Below are positions 1 through 8,193 of a stretch of DNA of 15,302 bases, piece by piece. A program made the position numbers and the translations under genes. The stretch is from Pseudomonadota bacterium. GTDB lineage: Bacteria > Pseudomonadota > Alphaproteobacteria > Acetobacterales > Acetobacteraceae. The stretch covers positions 1-15,302 of the forward strand of contig JAJZFF010000352.1 in the NCBI GenBank assembly GCA_021805485.1, written 5' to 3'. Each line of letters begins with the position of its first letter. Within the stretch, counting starts at the first letter, position 1. The notes beneath the pieces were generated by a model. The model had not been told where the DNA came from and made no database searches. It saw only the letters and a list, made by a program, of their open reading frames with translations.

Positions 1-196
1 GGCGCGCATCGCCGAGCTCTCCCCGGTCGCGGTGACGGCGGCCAAGCAGGCGGTGAACCGCGCCTTCGAGACCATGCTGGCCGAGGGGGTGCGGGTGGAG
101 CGGACGCTTTTCCATCCGCTGTTCGGCACCCACGACCAGATCGAGGGCATGGCCGCCTTCGTGGAAAAGCGCAAGCCGGCCTTCACCGGACGCTGA
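1..196 (+). CDS. Enoyl-CoA hydratase/isomerase family protein, C-terminal end (partial)
   Basis: Reading from base 2, 64 codons run open to a TGA at 194-196. The 5' end lies outside the window. The translated tail contains LSPVAVTAAKQAVNRAFE and later FHPLFGTHDQIEGMAAF, which match the C-terminal helices of crotonase-fold enoyl-CoA hydratases: the segment after the active site that packs in the trimer, and the FGT-D-EGM-AF-EKR-P-F tail. Family members hydrate trans-2-enoyl-CoA in fatty acid beta-oxidation. The catalytic glutamates lie upstream of the window, so the exact substrate cannot be judged. An enoyl-CoA hydratase gene directly before rpsT and dnaA is a familiar arrangement in Alphaproteobacteria, which supports the call. 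Position relative to rpsT suggests a separate transcript, because a strong promoter lies between them. Confidence 0.9.
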   Translation, partial: ARIAELSPVAVTAAKQAVNRAFETMLAEGVRVERTLFHPLFGTHDQIEGMAAFVEKRKPAFTGR

Positions 197-243
197 ACCG
201 GAGGGCGGCGAGCCGAGGGCCGGGTTGGGCCGGCGCGGCTTGC

Positions 244-272
244 TTGACTTGGCGGGGGCGGCTGCGTAGAAC
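244..272 (+). promoter_or_regulatory. Sigma-70 type promoter of rpsT
   Basis: TTGACT at 244-249 and TAGAAC at 267-272 are separated by exactly 17 bp. This is near consensus for a housekeeping promoter, in an otherwise very GC-rich stretch. It lies 97 bp before the rpsT ATG, so the transcript would start near 279 and carry a leader of about 90 nt. A hairpin candidate (GCCGG at 219-223, CCGGC at 230-234) just upstream could separate it from the hydratase gene but has no T-run. Confidence 0.75.
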
Positions 273-312
273 CCGCGCCTTGCCGCGCCGGTTCCGACGC
301 GGCACAGCCGCT

Positions 313-354
313 CCCGTTCATCCTTGCCTGTCCATCCTTGCCCGTTCATCTTTG
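313..354 (+). repeat. Three 14-bp tandem repeats in the rpsT leader
   Basis: Three head-to-tail units fill 313-326 (CCCGTTCATCCTTG), 327-340 (CCTGTCCATCCTTG) and 341-354 (CCCGTTCATCTTTG). Unit 2 differs from unit 1 at two positions and unit 3 at one. The array ends 14 nt before the rpsT start codon, so it sits in the predicted 5' untranslated region. It is pyrimidine-rich. Translation in frame across it is possible but breaks the S20 N-terminus, so I read it as non-coding. Confidence 0.85.
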
Positions 355-368
355 ATCGTCAGAGAGCC

Positions 369-656
369 ATGGCCAACACTGCCTCCGCCCGCAAGCGCAT
401 CCGCCAGACCGAACGCCGCACCGAGCGCAACCGCGCCCACAAGTCGCGGATGCGAAGCTTCGTGCGCAAGGTCGAGGAGGCGCTGGCCGGCGGTGATGCC
501 GAAGCGGCGCGTGAGGCGCTGCGCCTGGCGCAGCCTGAGATGCAGCGCGCGGCGACCAAGGGCGTGATCCACCGCAACACGGTGGCGCGGAAGCTGTCGC
601 GACTGTCGTCGCGGATCAAGACGGCGGCGCAGGTCAAGACGCCACCGCACGCCTGA
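369..656 (+). CDS. rpsT: 30S ribosomal protein S20
   Basis: The 95-residue product begins [17 protein letters not shown] and continues with the S20 three-helix pattern ([19 protein letters not shown], then [16 protein letters not shown]). This is the standard S20 N-terminus and the standard placement of basic residues that contact 16S rRNA. S20 binds early in small-subunit assembly. The ATG at 369 is chosen over an upstream in-frame start at 324 because homologues start at MAN-; the extra upstream residues come from the repeat array. The ribosome binding site is poor (AGAGAG at 361-366, too close to the ATG). Weak initiation is known for rpsT in Escherichia coli, where S20 represses its own translation, so autoregulation here is plausible but inferred. 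The C-terminal [12 protein letters not shown] extends a little past the usual end of about 88 residues. Confidence 0.97.
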   Translation: MANTASARKRIRQTERRTERNRAHKSRMRSFVRKVEEALAGGDAEAAREALRLAQPEMQRAATKGVIHRNTVARKLSRLSSRIKTAAQVKTPPHA

Positions 657-672
657 CGCCGACCGGGTTCCG

Positions 673-701
673 GGGCCAGCGGTGTTGACGCCGCCGGGCC
701 C
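673..701 (+). terminator. GC-rich hairpin after rpsT, possible terminator
   Basis: GGGCC at 673-677 pairs with GGCCC at 697-701, and GCGG at 679-682 pairs with CCGC at 691-694, leaving an 8-nt loop. The hairpin starts 16 nt after the rpsT stop. No T-run follows it, so it may only protect the 3' end or assist Rho-dependent termination. Confidence 0.35.
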
Positions 702-862
702 GTGAGCCGAAGATGCGCAGGGAGGAAAAGATCGGCATGCAAGCCTGACCGGCAAATTCGAATATTTTGGATGTTCGGGCAGACTGTCGCTCCCCCTGGA
801 ATGCGGCAAAGTTCTGATTATCAAATTCGGCACAATCTCTTAAGAAATCAGAGGCTGGATAC

Positions 863-879
863 TTCACAGTTATTGTGAA
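863..879. promoter_or_regulatory. 17-bp dyad, candidate operator upstream of dnaA
   Basis: TTCACAGTTATTGTGAA has perfect 6-bp arms (863-868 and 874-879) around a 5-bp centre. It lies 25 bp upstream of the candidate dnaA -35 box and overlaps a GANTC site at its right edge. The size and symmetry fit a site for a dimeric regulator. The TTCACA/TGTGAA halves share the CACA core of a DnaA box, but neither half is a full box. The binding protein is unknown. Confidence 0.45.
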
Positions 880-903
880 TCTTGTGGGCCTGGCAAATTT
901 GTA

Positions 904-932
904 TTGTCGAGGCCTCCAGTCTCTGCAATAAT
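904..932 (+). promoter_or_regulatory. Candidate dnaA promoter
   Basis: TTGTCG at 904-909 and AATAAT at 927-932 are spaced by 17 bp; the -10 box matches TATAAT at 5 of 6 positions. Transcription would begin near 939, giving a leader of about 280 nt before the GTG start of dnaA. It is the best sigma-70 match in the gap. Confidence 0.55.
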
Positions 933-938
933 CCCGGT

Positions 939-969
939 GCGCGATCACCCTGGAAGCTAGGGATCGCGC
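939..969 (+). other. Strong hairpin at the predicted 5' end of the dnaA leader
   Basis: GCGCGATC at 939-946 is the exact complement of GATCGCGC at 962-969. Inside it CCT (949-951) pairs with AGG (959-961) after a 2-nt bulge, closing a 7-nt loop. It begins about where the transcript from the promoter at 904-932 should start. A 5'-terminal hairpin of this kind could stabilise the mRNA; as DNA it could also be an operator. Confidence 0.5.
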
Positions 970-1035
970 CCCGCTCCGAGCGTTGATGCGTCCGGTGCGG
1001 CAATATCAGGGTGGTGCAACGATCGGTTACGATGC

Positions 1036-1067
1036 TTTCCAAGTGTATTGCTTTAAGCTCTTGGAAA
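1036..1067. repeat. Inverted repeat in the dnaA leader
   Basis: TTTCCAAG at 1036-1043 is the perfect reverse complement of CTTGGAAA at 1060-1067, separated by 16 bp. A second small symmetry, GCTT-T-AAGC (1050-1058), sits within the spacer. The element lies about 150 nt before the chosen dnaA start, in the second AT-rich pocket of the gap. It could act as an RNA stem in the leader or as a DNA site. Confidence 0.5.
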
Positions 1068-1201
1068 AACATGAGACGAACCGCTGGCTCCTTTTCAGGG
1101 GCATGGGCGCCGGGACCCCGGAAGCGGGAGTGGCGCCGGGCCCCACGGGAGTTTTGCCGGCGTCGCACCGCAAAAGGTTGGGGTCGAGTGCCGTTTCTGC
1201 C

Positions 1202-1207
1202 GGAAGG
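1202..1207 (+). promoter_or_regulatory. Ribosome binding site that fixes the dnaA start
   Basis: GGAAGG at 1202-1207 lies 10 nt before the GTG at 1218 and 7 nt before an adjacent GTG at 1215. No comparable Shine-Dalgarno precedes the in-frame upstream starts (from 1011) or favours the ATG at 1233. Confidence 0.6.
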
Positions 1208-1217
1208 GTGGTGCGTG

Positions 1218-2846
1218 GTGTCGAACAGCGACATGGAGCGAAGCCTGGCGACGGCCCTGGAACCCGTGCAGACGACCGCGGTTGACCCGGCGCTGGCGCC
1301 ACGATCGGCGCCGGAGCGGCGAGCCGAGGAGAAGCGGCCGGCGCGCGCGCCGACGGATGTGCTGGCCGCGCAATGGGCACGGGTCCGCGCCCGCATGCAG
1401 GAGGAAGTGGGCGAGGTCGAATACCGCTCCTGGCTGCGGCAGGTCTCCCTGGCCGGCCTCGACGGCGACGAGATCACGCTGCGCCTGCCGACCCGCTTCC
1501 TGCGCGACTGGGTCCGCAGCCACTATGGCGCCCGCCTCACCGCCCTGTGGCAGGCGGAGGAACCCTGCGTCCGCCGCGTCGAGATCCGCGTCGGCGGCGG
1601 CGGAACGGCGCCGGTCGGCCTCGCCGAGAGCCTCGCTGTCGCTCCCGAGCCGAGCCCCACCCCATCGCCACCCCCCGCCGCCCGCCACCCGATGACGATG
1701 GCCCCGATGACGCTGGCCCCGATGACGCTGGCCCCGATGGCTCAGGCCCCGACGGCTCAGGGAGCAGCGGTGGCGGGACGGGGCGATCTCAGGGGCGAGC
1801 TGCGCGCCGAGGCCACCGCGCTGGACCGGCGGTTCGATTTCGACAGTTTCGTCGTCGGCAAGCCGAACGAGTTCGCCTATGCCTGCGCCCGCCGGGTGGC
1901 GGAGCATCCGGCCAGCGCCGGATTCAACCCGCTCTTTCTCTATGGCGGCGTCGGCCTCGGCAAGACTCACCTGATGCACGCCATCGCCTGGGAGCTGATG
2001 CGCCGCCCGGCCACCGGCCAGGCGCCGGTCTCGGTCGCCTACATGTCGGCCGAGAAGTTCATGTGGCTGTTCATCGCCGCCATCCGCAGCCAGTCCACCA
2101 TCGAGTTCAAGGAGCATCTGCGCAGCGTCGACGTGCTGATGGTGGACGACCTTCAGTTCCTCATCGGCAAGGACAACACGCAGGAAGAATTCTTCCACAC
2201 GTTCAACGCGCTGGTCGATGCCGGCAAGCAGATCGTGGTGTCGGCCGACAAATCCCCCTCGGACCTCTCTGGCCTCGAGGACCGGCTGCGCACCCGCCTC
2301 GGCTGGGGCATGGTGGCCGATCTGCACGCCACCACCTTCGAGCTGCGCATTTCCATCCTCAGCGCCAAGGCGCTGCGCGCCGGGGTCACCGTGCCGCCGA
2401 AGGTGATGGAATTCCTCGCCCACAAGATCACCACCAATGTCCGCGAGCTGGAGGGCGCGCTGAACCGGCTGATCGCCCACGCCAACCTGTTCGGCCGCCC
2501 GATCACGCTGGAGACCACGCAGGAGGTGCTCCACGATGTCCTCAAGGCGCATGACCGGCGCGTCACCATCGAGGAGATCCAGCGCAAGGTCGCCGAGCAC
2601 TGGAACATCCGTCAGACCGACATGACCTCGGCCCGCCGCGCCCGCGCCGTCGCCAGGCCGCGGCAGGTGGCGATGTATCTCGCCAAGCAGCTGACCTCGC
2701 GCAGCCTGCCCGAGATCGGGCGCAAGTTCGGCAATCGCGACCACACCACGGTGATGCACGCCGTCTCCCGCATCGCCGAGCTGATCGCCGTGGACGCCGC
2801 CTTCGCCGAGGATGTCGAGCTGCTGCGCCGCATGCTCGAATCCTGA
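1218..2846 (+). CDS. dnaA: Chromosomal replication initiator protein DnaA
   Basis: DnaA binds DnaA boxes as an ATP complex, opens the origin and recruits the helicase. From the GTG at 1218 it has 542 residues, longer than the usual 450-500. Domain I (about 46-125) includes EVEYRSWLRQV. A proline-rich linker with MTLAP-type repeats follows (about 135-185). The AAA+ domain III has Walker A GGVGLGKT (243-250), Walker B VDDLQF (309-314) and the sensor II region NVRELEGALNR (407-417). Domain IV carries SARRARAVARPRQVAMYLAK and the DNA-contact signature RDHTTVMHA (507-515). All key residues are present. The frame stays open back to 1011, but the upstream residues are rich in Trp, Cys and Arg and unlike DnaA; GGAAGG at 1202-1207 supports 1215 or 1218. 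The long leader with hairpins suggests post-transcriptional control, which is known for dnaA in Caulobacter; here it is inference. Confidence 0.96.
   Translation: MSNSDMERSLATALEPVQTTAVDPALAPRSAPERRAEEKRPARAPTDVLAAQWARVRARMQEEVGEVEYRSWLRQVSLAGLDGDEITLRLPTRFLRDWVRSHYGARLTALWQAEEPCVRRVEIRVGGGGTAPVGLAESLAVAPEPSPTPSPPPAARHPMTMAPMTLAPMTLAPMAQAPTAQGAAVAGRGDLRGELRAEATALDRRFDFDSFVVGKPNEFAYACARRVAEHPASAGFNPLFLYGGVGLGKTHLMHAIAWELMRRPATGQAPVSVAYMSAEKFMWLFIAAIRSQSTIEFKEHLRSVDVLMVDDLQFLIGKDNTQEEFFHTFNALVDAGKQIVVSADKSPSDLSGLEDRLRTRLGWGMVADLHATTFELRISILSAKALRAGVTVPPKVMEFLAHKITTNVRELEGALNRLIAHANLFGRPITLETTQEVLHDVLKAHDRRVTIEEIQRKVAEHWNIRQTDMTSARRARAVARPRQVAMYLAKQLTSRSLPEIGRKFGNRDHTTVMHAVSRIAELIAVDAAFAEDVELLRRMLES
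1691..1765 (+). repeat. 15-bp in-frame tandem repeats in the DnaA linker
   Basis: Five 15-bp units run from 1691: GATGACGATGGCCCC, two copies of GATGACGCTGGCCCC, GATGGCTCAGGCCCC, and a decayed GACGGCTCAGGGAGC. They encode a pentapeptide series (MTMAP, MTLAP, MTLAP, MAQAP, TAQGA) in domain II. Being a multiple of three, the array can change length without breaking the frame. Confidence 0.85.
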
Positions 2847-2875
2847 GCCGCGGCCCACGCGCCGCGGCCAACTTT
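2847..2875 (+). terminator. Hairpin directly after the dnaA stop, probable terminator or attenuator
   Basis: Two copies of the self-complementary GCCGCGGC (2847-2854 and 2861-2868) form an 8-bp stem with a 6-nt loop (CCACGC). The first base follows the dnaA TGA. CAAC and a short TTT come after it, so the U-tract is weak. Its position between dnaA and a new promoter fits separation of dnaA from dnaN transcription. Confidence 0.5.
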
Positions 2876-2901
2876 GCGCCGCGAATCGCCGTTGCTAGAG
2901 T
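2874..2901 (+). promoter_or_regulatory. Candidate dnaN promoter with a GANTC site in the spacer
   Basis: TTGCGC at 2874-2879 and TAGAGT at 2896-2901 are 16 bp apart; GC precedes the -10 box. GAATC (2883-2887) lies in the spacer, and a second GANTC (GACTC, 2921-2925) lies 20 bp downstream. Methylation by CcrM at such sites controls some cell-cycle promoters through GcrA in Caulobacter; whether this organism has CcrM is not visible here. The remaining leader (2902-3049) is GC-rich with no other clear signal. Confidence 0.45.
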
Positions 2902-3049
2902 GTTGCGAGAGTAGGGTCTCGACTCCGCGTGCCGCGGGCCGGGGGCCGGGCCGGGGCAGCCAGGCGCGCGGGCGTCCGGTGCCCAACAGGCGGGCAGCCG
3001 GCGGGGGGCAGACGATGGGCGGGCAGGCAGTGGGCAAGGACTGGATGGA

Positions 3050-4174
3050 ATGAAATTCAAGGCCGATCGCGCGACCCTCCTGAAGGCCCTGGCGCATGTC
3101 CAGAGCGTGGTGCAGAAGCGCAACACGATCCCCATCCTCGCCAACGTGCTGATCGCCGTGCGGGATGGCCGCCTCAGCCTGACCGCCACCGACATGGAAA
3201 TCGCCATCGTCGAGGAGCTGCGCGCCGACACCAAGCGCGACGGCGCGGCGACCGCGCCGGCGGCGACGCTCTACGAAATCGTCCGCCGCCTGCCCGAGGA
3301 TGCCAGCGTCGAGCTCGAGCACGCCGGCGGCGACGCCCAACTGGTGCTGCGGGCAGGCCGCTACACGACCAGCCTGGTGGTGCTGCCGACCGAGGATTTC
3401 CCCTCGATGACCGCTGGCGCCCTGCCCCACCGCTTCGCCCTGCCGGCCCAGGCCCTGCGCGGGCTGATCGACCGCACCCGCTTCGCCATCAGCACCGAGG
3501 AAACCCGCTACTATCTCAACGGCATCTATCTCCACGCCGCGGAGAGCGAGGGCACCCCGGTGCTGCGCGCCGTCGCCACCGATGGCCACCGGCTCGCCCG
3601 CGTCGAGGAGCCGCTGCCCGAGGGCGCGGCCGGCATGCCCGGCGTCATCGTGCCGCGCAAGACGGTCGCCGAGCTGCGCAAGCTGATCGAGGATGTCAGC
3701 GACGAGATCGAGATCGCCCTGTCGGAGACGCGCATCCAGTTCCGTGCCGGGCCGCTCACCCTGACCAGCAAGCTGATCGACGGCACCTTCCCGGAATATG
3801 ACCGCGTGATCCCGCGCGACAACGACAAGGTGCTGCGCGTGGTGAAGAAGGATTTCTCGGAGGCGGTGGCGCGCGTCGCCGCCATCTCGGCGGAGCGGTC
3901 GCGCCCGGTGAAGCTCTCGGTGGCGCGGGACCTGCTTGTCGTCTCGGCCGCCAGCCCCGACCAGGGCACCGCGACCGAGGAGCTGGAGGGCGGCCTGGTG
4001 CGCTACGACGCGGGCCCGATCGAGATCGGCTTCCAGGCCCGCTATCTCAACGATGTCACCGACCAGGTCACCGGCGACGTCGAGTTCCGCTTCGCCGACG
4101 GCGCCTCGCCCACCATCGTCCGCGATGCCGCCGACGCCTCGGCGCTCTACGTGCTGATGCCGATGCGCGTCTGA
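3050..4174 (+). CDS. dnaN: DNA polymerase III beta subunit (sliding clamp)
   Basis: The 374-residue product is normal for a beta clamp, a ring-forming dimer that tethers DNA polymerases and other partners to DNA. It begins MKFKADRATLLKALAHVQSV and VQKRNTIPILANVLI, which is the standard domain 1 opening. It has TRFAISTEETRYYLNGIYL and ATDGHRLARVE in domain 2, TFPEYDRVIPRDNDK at the domain 2/3 link, and ends YVLMPMRV, the conserved C-terminus that helps form the partner-binding pocket. AAGGA at 3036-3040, 9 nt before the ATG, is a good ribosome binding site. It lies 203 nt after dnaA with its own candidate promoter, and 29 nt before recF, so dnaN and recF are probably co-transcribed. Confidence 0.98.
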   Translation: MKFKADRATLLKALAHVQSVVQKRNTIPILANVLIAVRDGRLSLTATDMEIAIVEELRADTKRDGAATAPAATLYEIVRRLPEDASVELEHAGGDAQLVLRAGRYTTSLVVLPTEDFPSMTAGALPHRFALPAQALRGLIDRTRFAISTEETRYYLNGIYLHAAESEGTPVLRAVATDGHRLARVEEPLPEGAAGMPGVIVPRKTVAELRKLIEDVSDEIEIALSETRIQFRAGPLTLTSKLIDGTFPEYDRVIPRDNDKVLRVVKKDFSEAVARVAAISAERSRPVKLSVARDLLVVSAASPDQGTATEELEGGLVRYDAGPIEIGFQARYLNDVTDQVTGDVEFRFADGASPTIVRDAADASALYVLMPMRV

Positions 4175-4175
4175 C

Positions 4176-4190
4176 GGCGCGGGCCGCGCC
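4176..4190 (+). other. Short GC hairpin between dnaN and recF
   Basis: GGCGCG (4176-4181) pairs with CGCGCC (4185-4190) around a GGC loop. It begins one base after the dnaN stop and ends 13 nt before the recF ATG. No T-run follows, so it is more likely an mRNA-stability or translation element than a terminator. Confidence 0.35.
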
Positions 4191-4203
4191 GGCGCGCCCG
4201 GCC

Positions 4204-5340
4204 ATGCGCCTCCTGCGGCTCGCCCTGCACCAGTTCCGCAGCTACGCCGCGCTGACCTGGCAGCCGCGGGCGCGGCTGGTGGTGCTGTTCGGCGCCAATG
4301 GCAGCGGCAAGACCAATCTGCTCGAAGCGGTCTCCCTGCTCGTGCCCGGCCGGGGCTTGCGCGGCGCGCGGCTGGGGGAACTCGCCCGGCGCGGCGGTGA
4401 CGGGCGCTGGGCCGTCGCCGGCCGCTTCGTCACCCCTGCCGGCGAGACCGAGATCAGTACCGGCACGCCGGAGGAGGGCCCGGCCGAGCGGCGCGTGTTC
4501 CGACTGGACGGCGCCCCGGTGCGCAGCCAGGGCGAGATCGCCGCGCGCCTGTCCGCGGTGTGGCTGACCCCGGCGATGGACCGGCTGTTCGCCGAGGGCG
4601 CCGGCGCAAGGCGGCGCTTCCTGGACCGGCTGGTGCTGGCGCTGGAGCCCGCGCACGCCCGCGCGGTGGCGGCGCAGGACACGGCGCTGTCCGAGCGCCA
4701 CGCCCTGCTGGCGCGCGACCGGCCCGAACCGGCCTGGCTCGACGCCGTCGAGGATGCGATCGCGCGCCACGCCGTCGCCGTCACCGCGGCGCGCGTCAGC
4801 CTGCTCGCGCGGCTGAACGCCGCGCTCGCCGCCGGCGCCGCCGGCGCCTTTCCCCCTGCCCGCGCCACCCTCTCCGGCGCCATCGCCGAGCGGCTCGCGG
4901 CCTATCCGGCGCTCGCGGTGGAGGAATGGCTCCGGGCGGCGCTCGCCGGGGTCCGCGCGCGCGATGCCGCTGCCGGCGGCACGAGGCTCAGCGCCCAGCG
5001 CGCCGACCTCGTCGTCACCGATGCCGCCACCGGTCTCGCCGCCGCCGACGCCAGCACCGGACAGCAGAAGGCGCTGCTCATCGGCATCATCCTCGGCCAC
5101 GCCGCCCTGCTCGCCGCGACGCGCGGCGAGTCGCCGCTGCTGCTGCTCGACGAGGCGGCGGTGCATCTGGACGTCTCGCGCCGGTCCGCGCTGTTCGCCG
5201 CCCTCGCCGGCCTGGACGCGCCGGTCCTGCTCACCGGCACCGACCGCGAGACCTTCCTGCCTTTGTCCGGCCTCGCCGAGGGGCTGGCGATCGGGGATGG
5301 ACGGCTGCAGCCGGACGCGGACTTTCCCACCCCGCCCTGA
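4204..5340 (+). CDS. recF: DNA replication and repair protein RecF
   Basis: RecF is an SMC/ABC-like ATPase that with RecO and RecR helps load RecA at gaps and supports restart of stalled forks. The 378-residue product starts MRLLRLALHQFRSYAAL, the typical RecF opening. Walker A is GANGSGKT (30-37), the signature motif is STGQQK (about 284-289) and Walker B is LLLLDE (312-317), followed by the D-loop region VHLD and the TGTDRE segment near the C-terminus. These are in the expected order and nothing is missing. There is no clear Shine-Dalgarno before the ATG at 4204 and the preceding bases are nearly all G/C, so translation may depend on coupling to dnaN, 29 nt upstream. The start is fixed by the conserved N-terminus. 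Confidence 0.96.
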   Translation: MRLLRLALHQFRSYAALTWQPRARLVVLFGANGSGKTNLLEAVSLLVPGRGLRGARLGELARRGGDGRWAVAGRFVTPAGETEISTGTPEEGPAERRVFRLDGAPVRSQGEIAARLSAVWLTPAMDRLFAEGAGARRRFLDRLVLALEPAHARAVAAQDTALSERHALLARDRPEPAWLDAVEDAIARHAVAVTAARVSLLARLNAALAAGAAGAFPPARATLSGAIAERLAAYPALAVEEWLRAALAGVRARDAAAGGTRLSAQRADLVVTDAATGLAAADASTGQQKALLIGIILGHAALLAATRGESPLLLLDEAAVHLDVSRRSALFAALAGLDAPVLLTGTDRETFLPLSGLAEGLAIGDGRLQPDADFPTPP

Positions 5341-5362
5341 GCCGCGCCCAGGACCCAGAGCT

Positions 5363-5386
5363 GGGGGGCTGGAGGCGCGGGGGGGC

Positions 5387-5390
<4 letters not shown>
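5363..5390 (+). other. G-run block upstream of gyrB, possible G-quadruplex
   Basis: G-runs of 6 (5363-5368), 7 (5379-5385) and 3 (5388-5390) lie close together with GG pairs between them. The 7-run can supply two G-triplets, giving four triplets with loops of about 10, 1 and 2. One loop is longer than the usual limit of 7, so folding is uncertain. All G-runs are on the coding strand, so they would be present in any mRNA reading through from recF. Confidence 0.4.
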
Positions 5391-7886
<2,496 letters not shown>

Positions 7887-7936
7887 ACTGCGTCGCACCC
7901 AACGCGAGCCGCCGACCTGGACCGTTTCATTCGTTT

Positions 7937-7953
7937 ATGTCTCGTTAAGACAT
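7937..7953. other. Small inverted repeat after gyrB
   Basis: ATGTCT (7937-7942) and AGACAT (7948-7953) are perfect complements around CGTTA. The stem is AT-rich and no T-run follows, so it is a poor terminator candidate. It lies 51 nt after the gyrB stop and 3 nt before a tandem repeat array, so it may belong to the same element. Confidence 0.4.
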
Positions 7954-7956
7954 TCG

Positions 7957-8026
7957 CCCCAATGTGGTTGCCCCAATGTGGGCGTCCCAATGTGGATGCC
8001 CAGGTTTGGATGTCCCGGTTTGGGAC
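7957..8026. repeat. Five in-phase 14-bp tandem repeats downstream of gyrB
   Basis: Five units of exactly 14 bp follow each other: CCCCAATGTGGTTG at 7957, CCCCAATGTGGGCG at 7971, TCCCAATGTGGATG at 7985, CCCAGGTTTGGATG at 7999 and TCCCGGTTTGGGAC at 8013. Units 1-3 share CCCAATGTGG; units 4-5 share GGTTTGG. The unit length is not a multiple of three, which argues against coding. TGTGGAT in unit 3 is the complement of ATCCACA, 7 bases of a DnaA box. The rest of the 307-nt gap (7887-8193) is GC-rich, with a GACGC-TGG-GCGTC hairpin at 8043-8055 and a 10-bp palindrome CCAGCGCTGG at 8063-8072; I see no gene in it. Confidence 0.85.
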
Positions 8027-8193
8027 CGGGGCGCGAAGGGGCGACGCTGGGCGTCCCGCTCCCCAGCGCTGGCGGGTGGGGATGCGCTGGCTTCGACGCC
8101 GGGCCCGCGGTGTGAGCCGGGTCGTGGTGGCCATTGATCTGTCGAAGCAACGGCCGGCGGGTCGGCAGCCTTACAAAGGCAAGGCAGTACGAT

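Larger units (their letters stand above)
741..940. other. AT-rich intergenic island before dnaA; dnaA control region and possible origin
   Basis: Hand counting gives about 106 A/T in these 200 bp (53%), against roughly 30% in the surrounding genes. It lies in the rpsT-dnaA gap (657-1217), which has no convincing gene. No perfect DnaA box (TTATCCACA) is present on either strand. The nearest matches are degenerate: TTATCAAAT in the 818-830 area, and TGTGAATCT at 874-882, which matches 7 of 9 positions of the complementary box if its degenerate position is allowed. One GANTC site (GAATC, 877-881), the target of the alphaproteobacterial methylase CcrM, lies inside. In several well-studied Alphaproteobacteria oriC lies near hemE rather than dnaA, so an origin role here is only a possibility. 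Confidence 0.5.

Noticed and set aside
219..234. Hairpin GCCGG/CCGGC before the rpsT promoter as a terminator of the hydratase gene
   Set aside because: Only 5 bp with a 6-nt loop and no T-run; common by chance in DNA of this composition.
721..748. Mini open frame ATG CAA GCC TGA after GGAGG in the rpsT-dnaA gap
   Set aside because: Only three codons, spacing of 11 nt from the Shine-Dalgarno, and no sign of function; likely chance.
1011..1217. In-frame extension of dnaA upstream to a GTG at 1011 (611 residues)
   Set aside because: The extra residues are rich in Trp, Cys and Arg and unlike any DnaA N-terminus; they cover the inverted repeat in the leader, and a good GGAAGG site lies at 1202-1207 just before GTG codons at 1215 and 1218.
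657..1217. Classic oriC with a cluster of consensus DnaA boxes
   Set aside because: No TTATCCACA or complement with a single mismatch is present; only degenerate matches were found.
1095..2858. Long open frame on the minus strand opposite dnaA (587 codons)
   Set aside because: High GC produces long antisense frames. This one is rich in His, Gly, Arg and Asp, has no recognisable motif, and lies opposite a clear dnaA. The same applies to the 998-codon minus frame opposite recF and gyrB.
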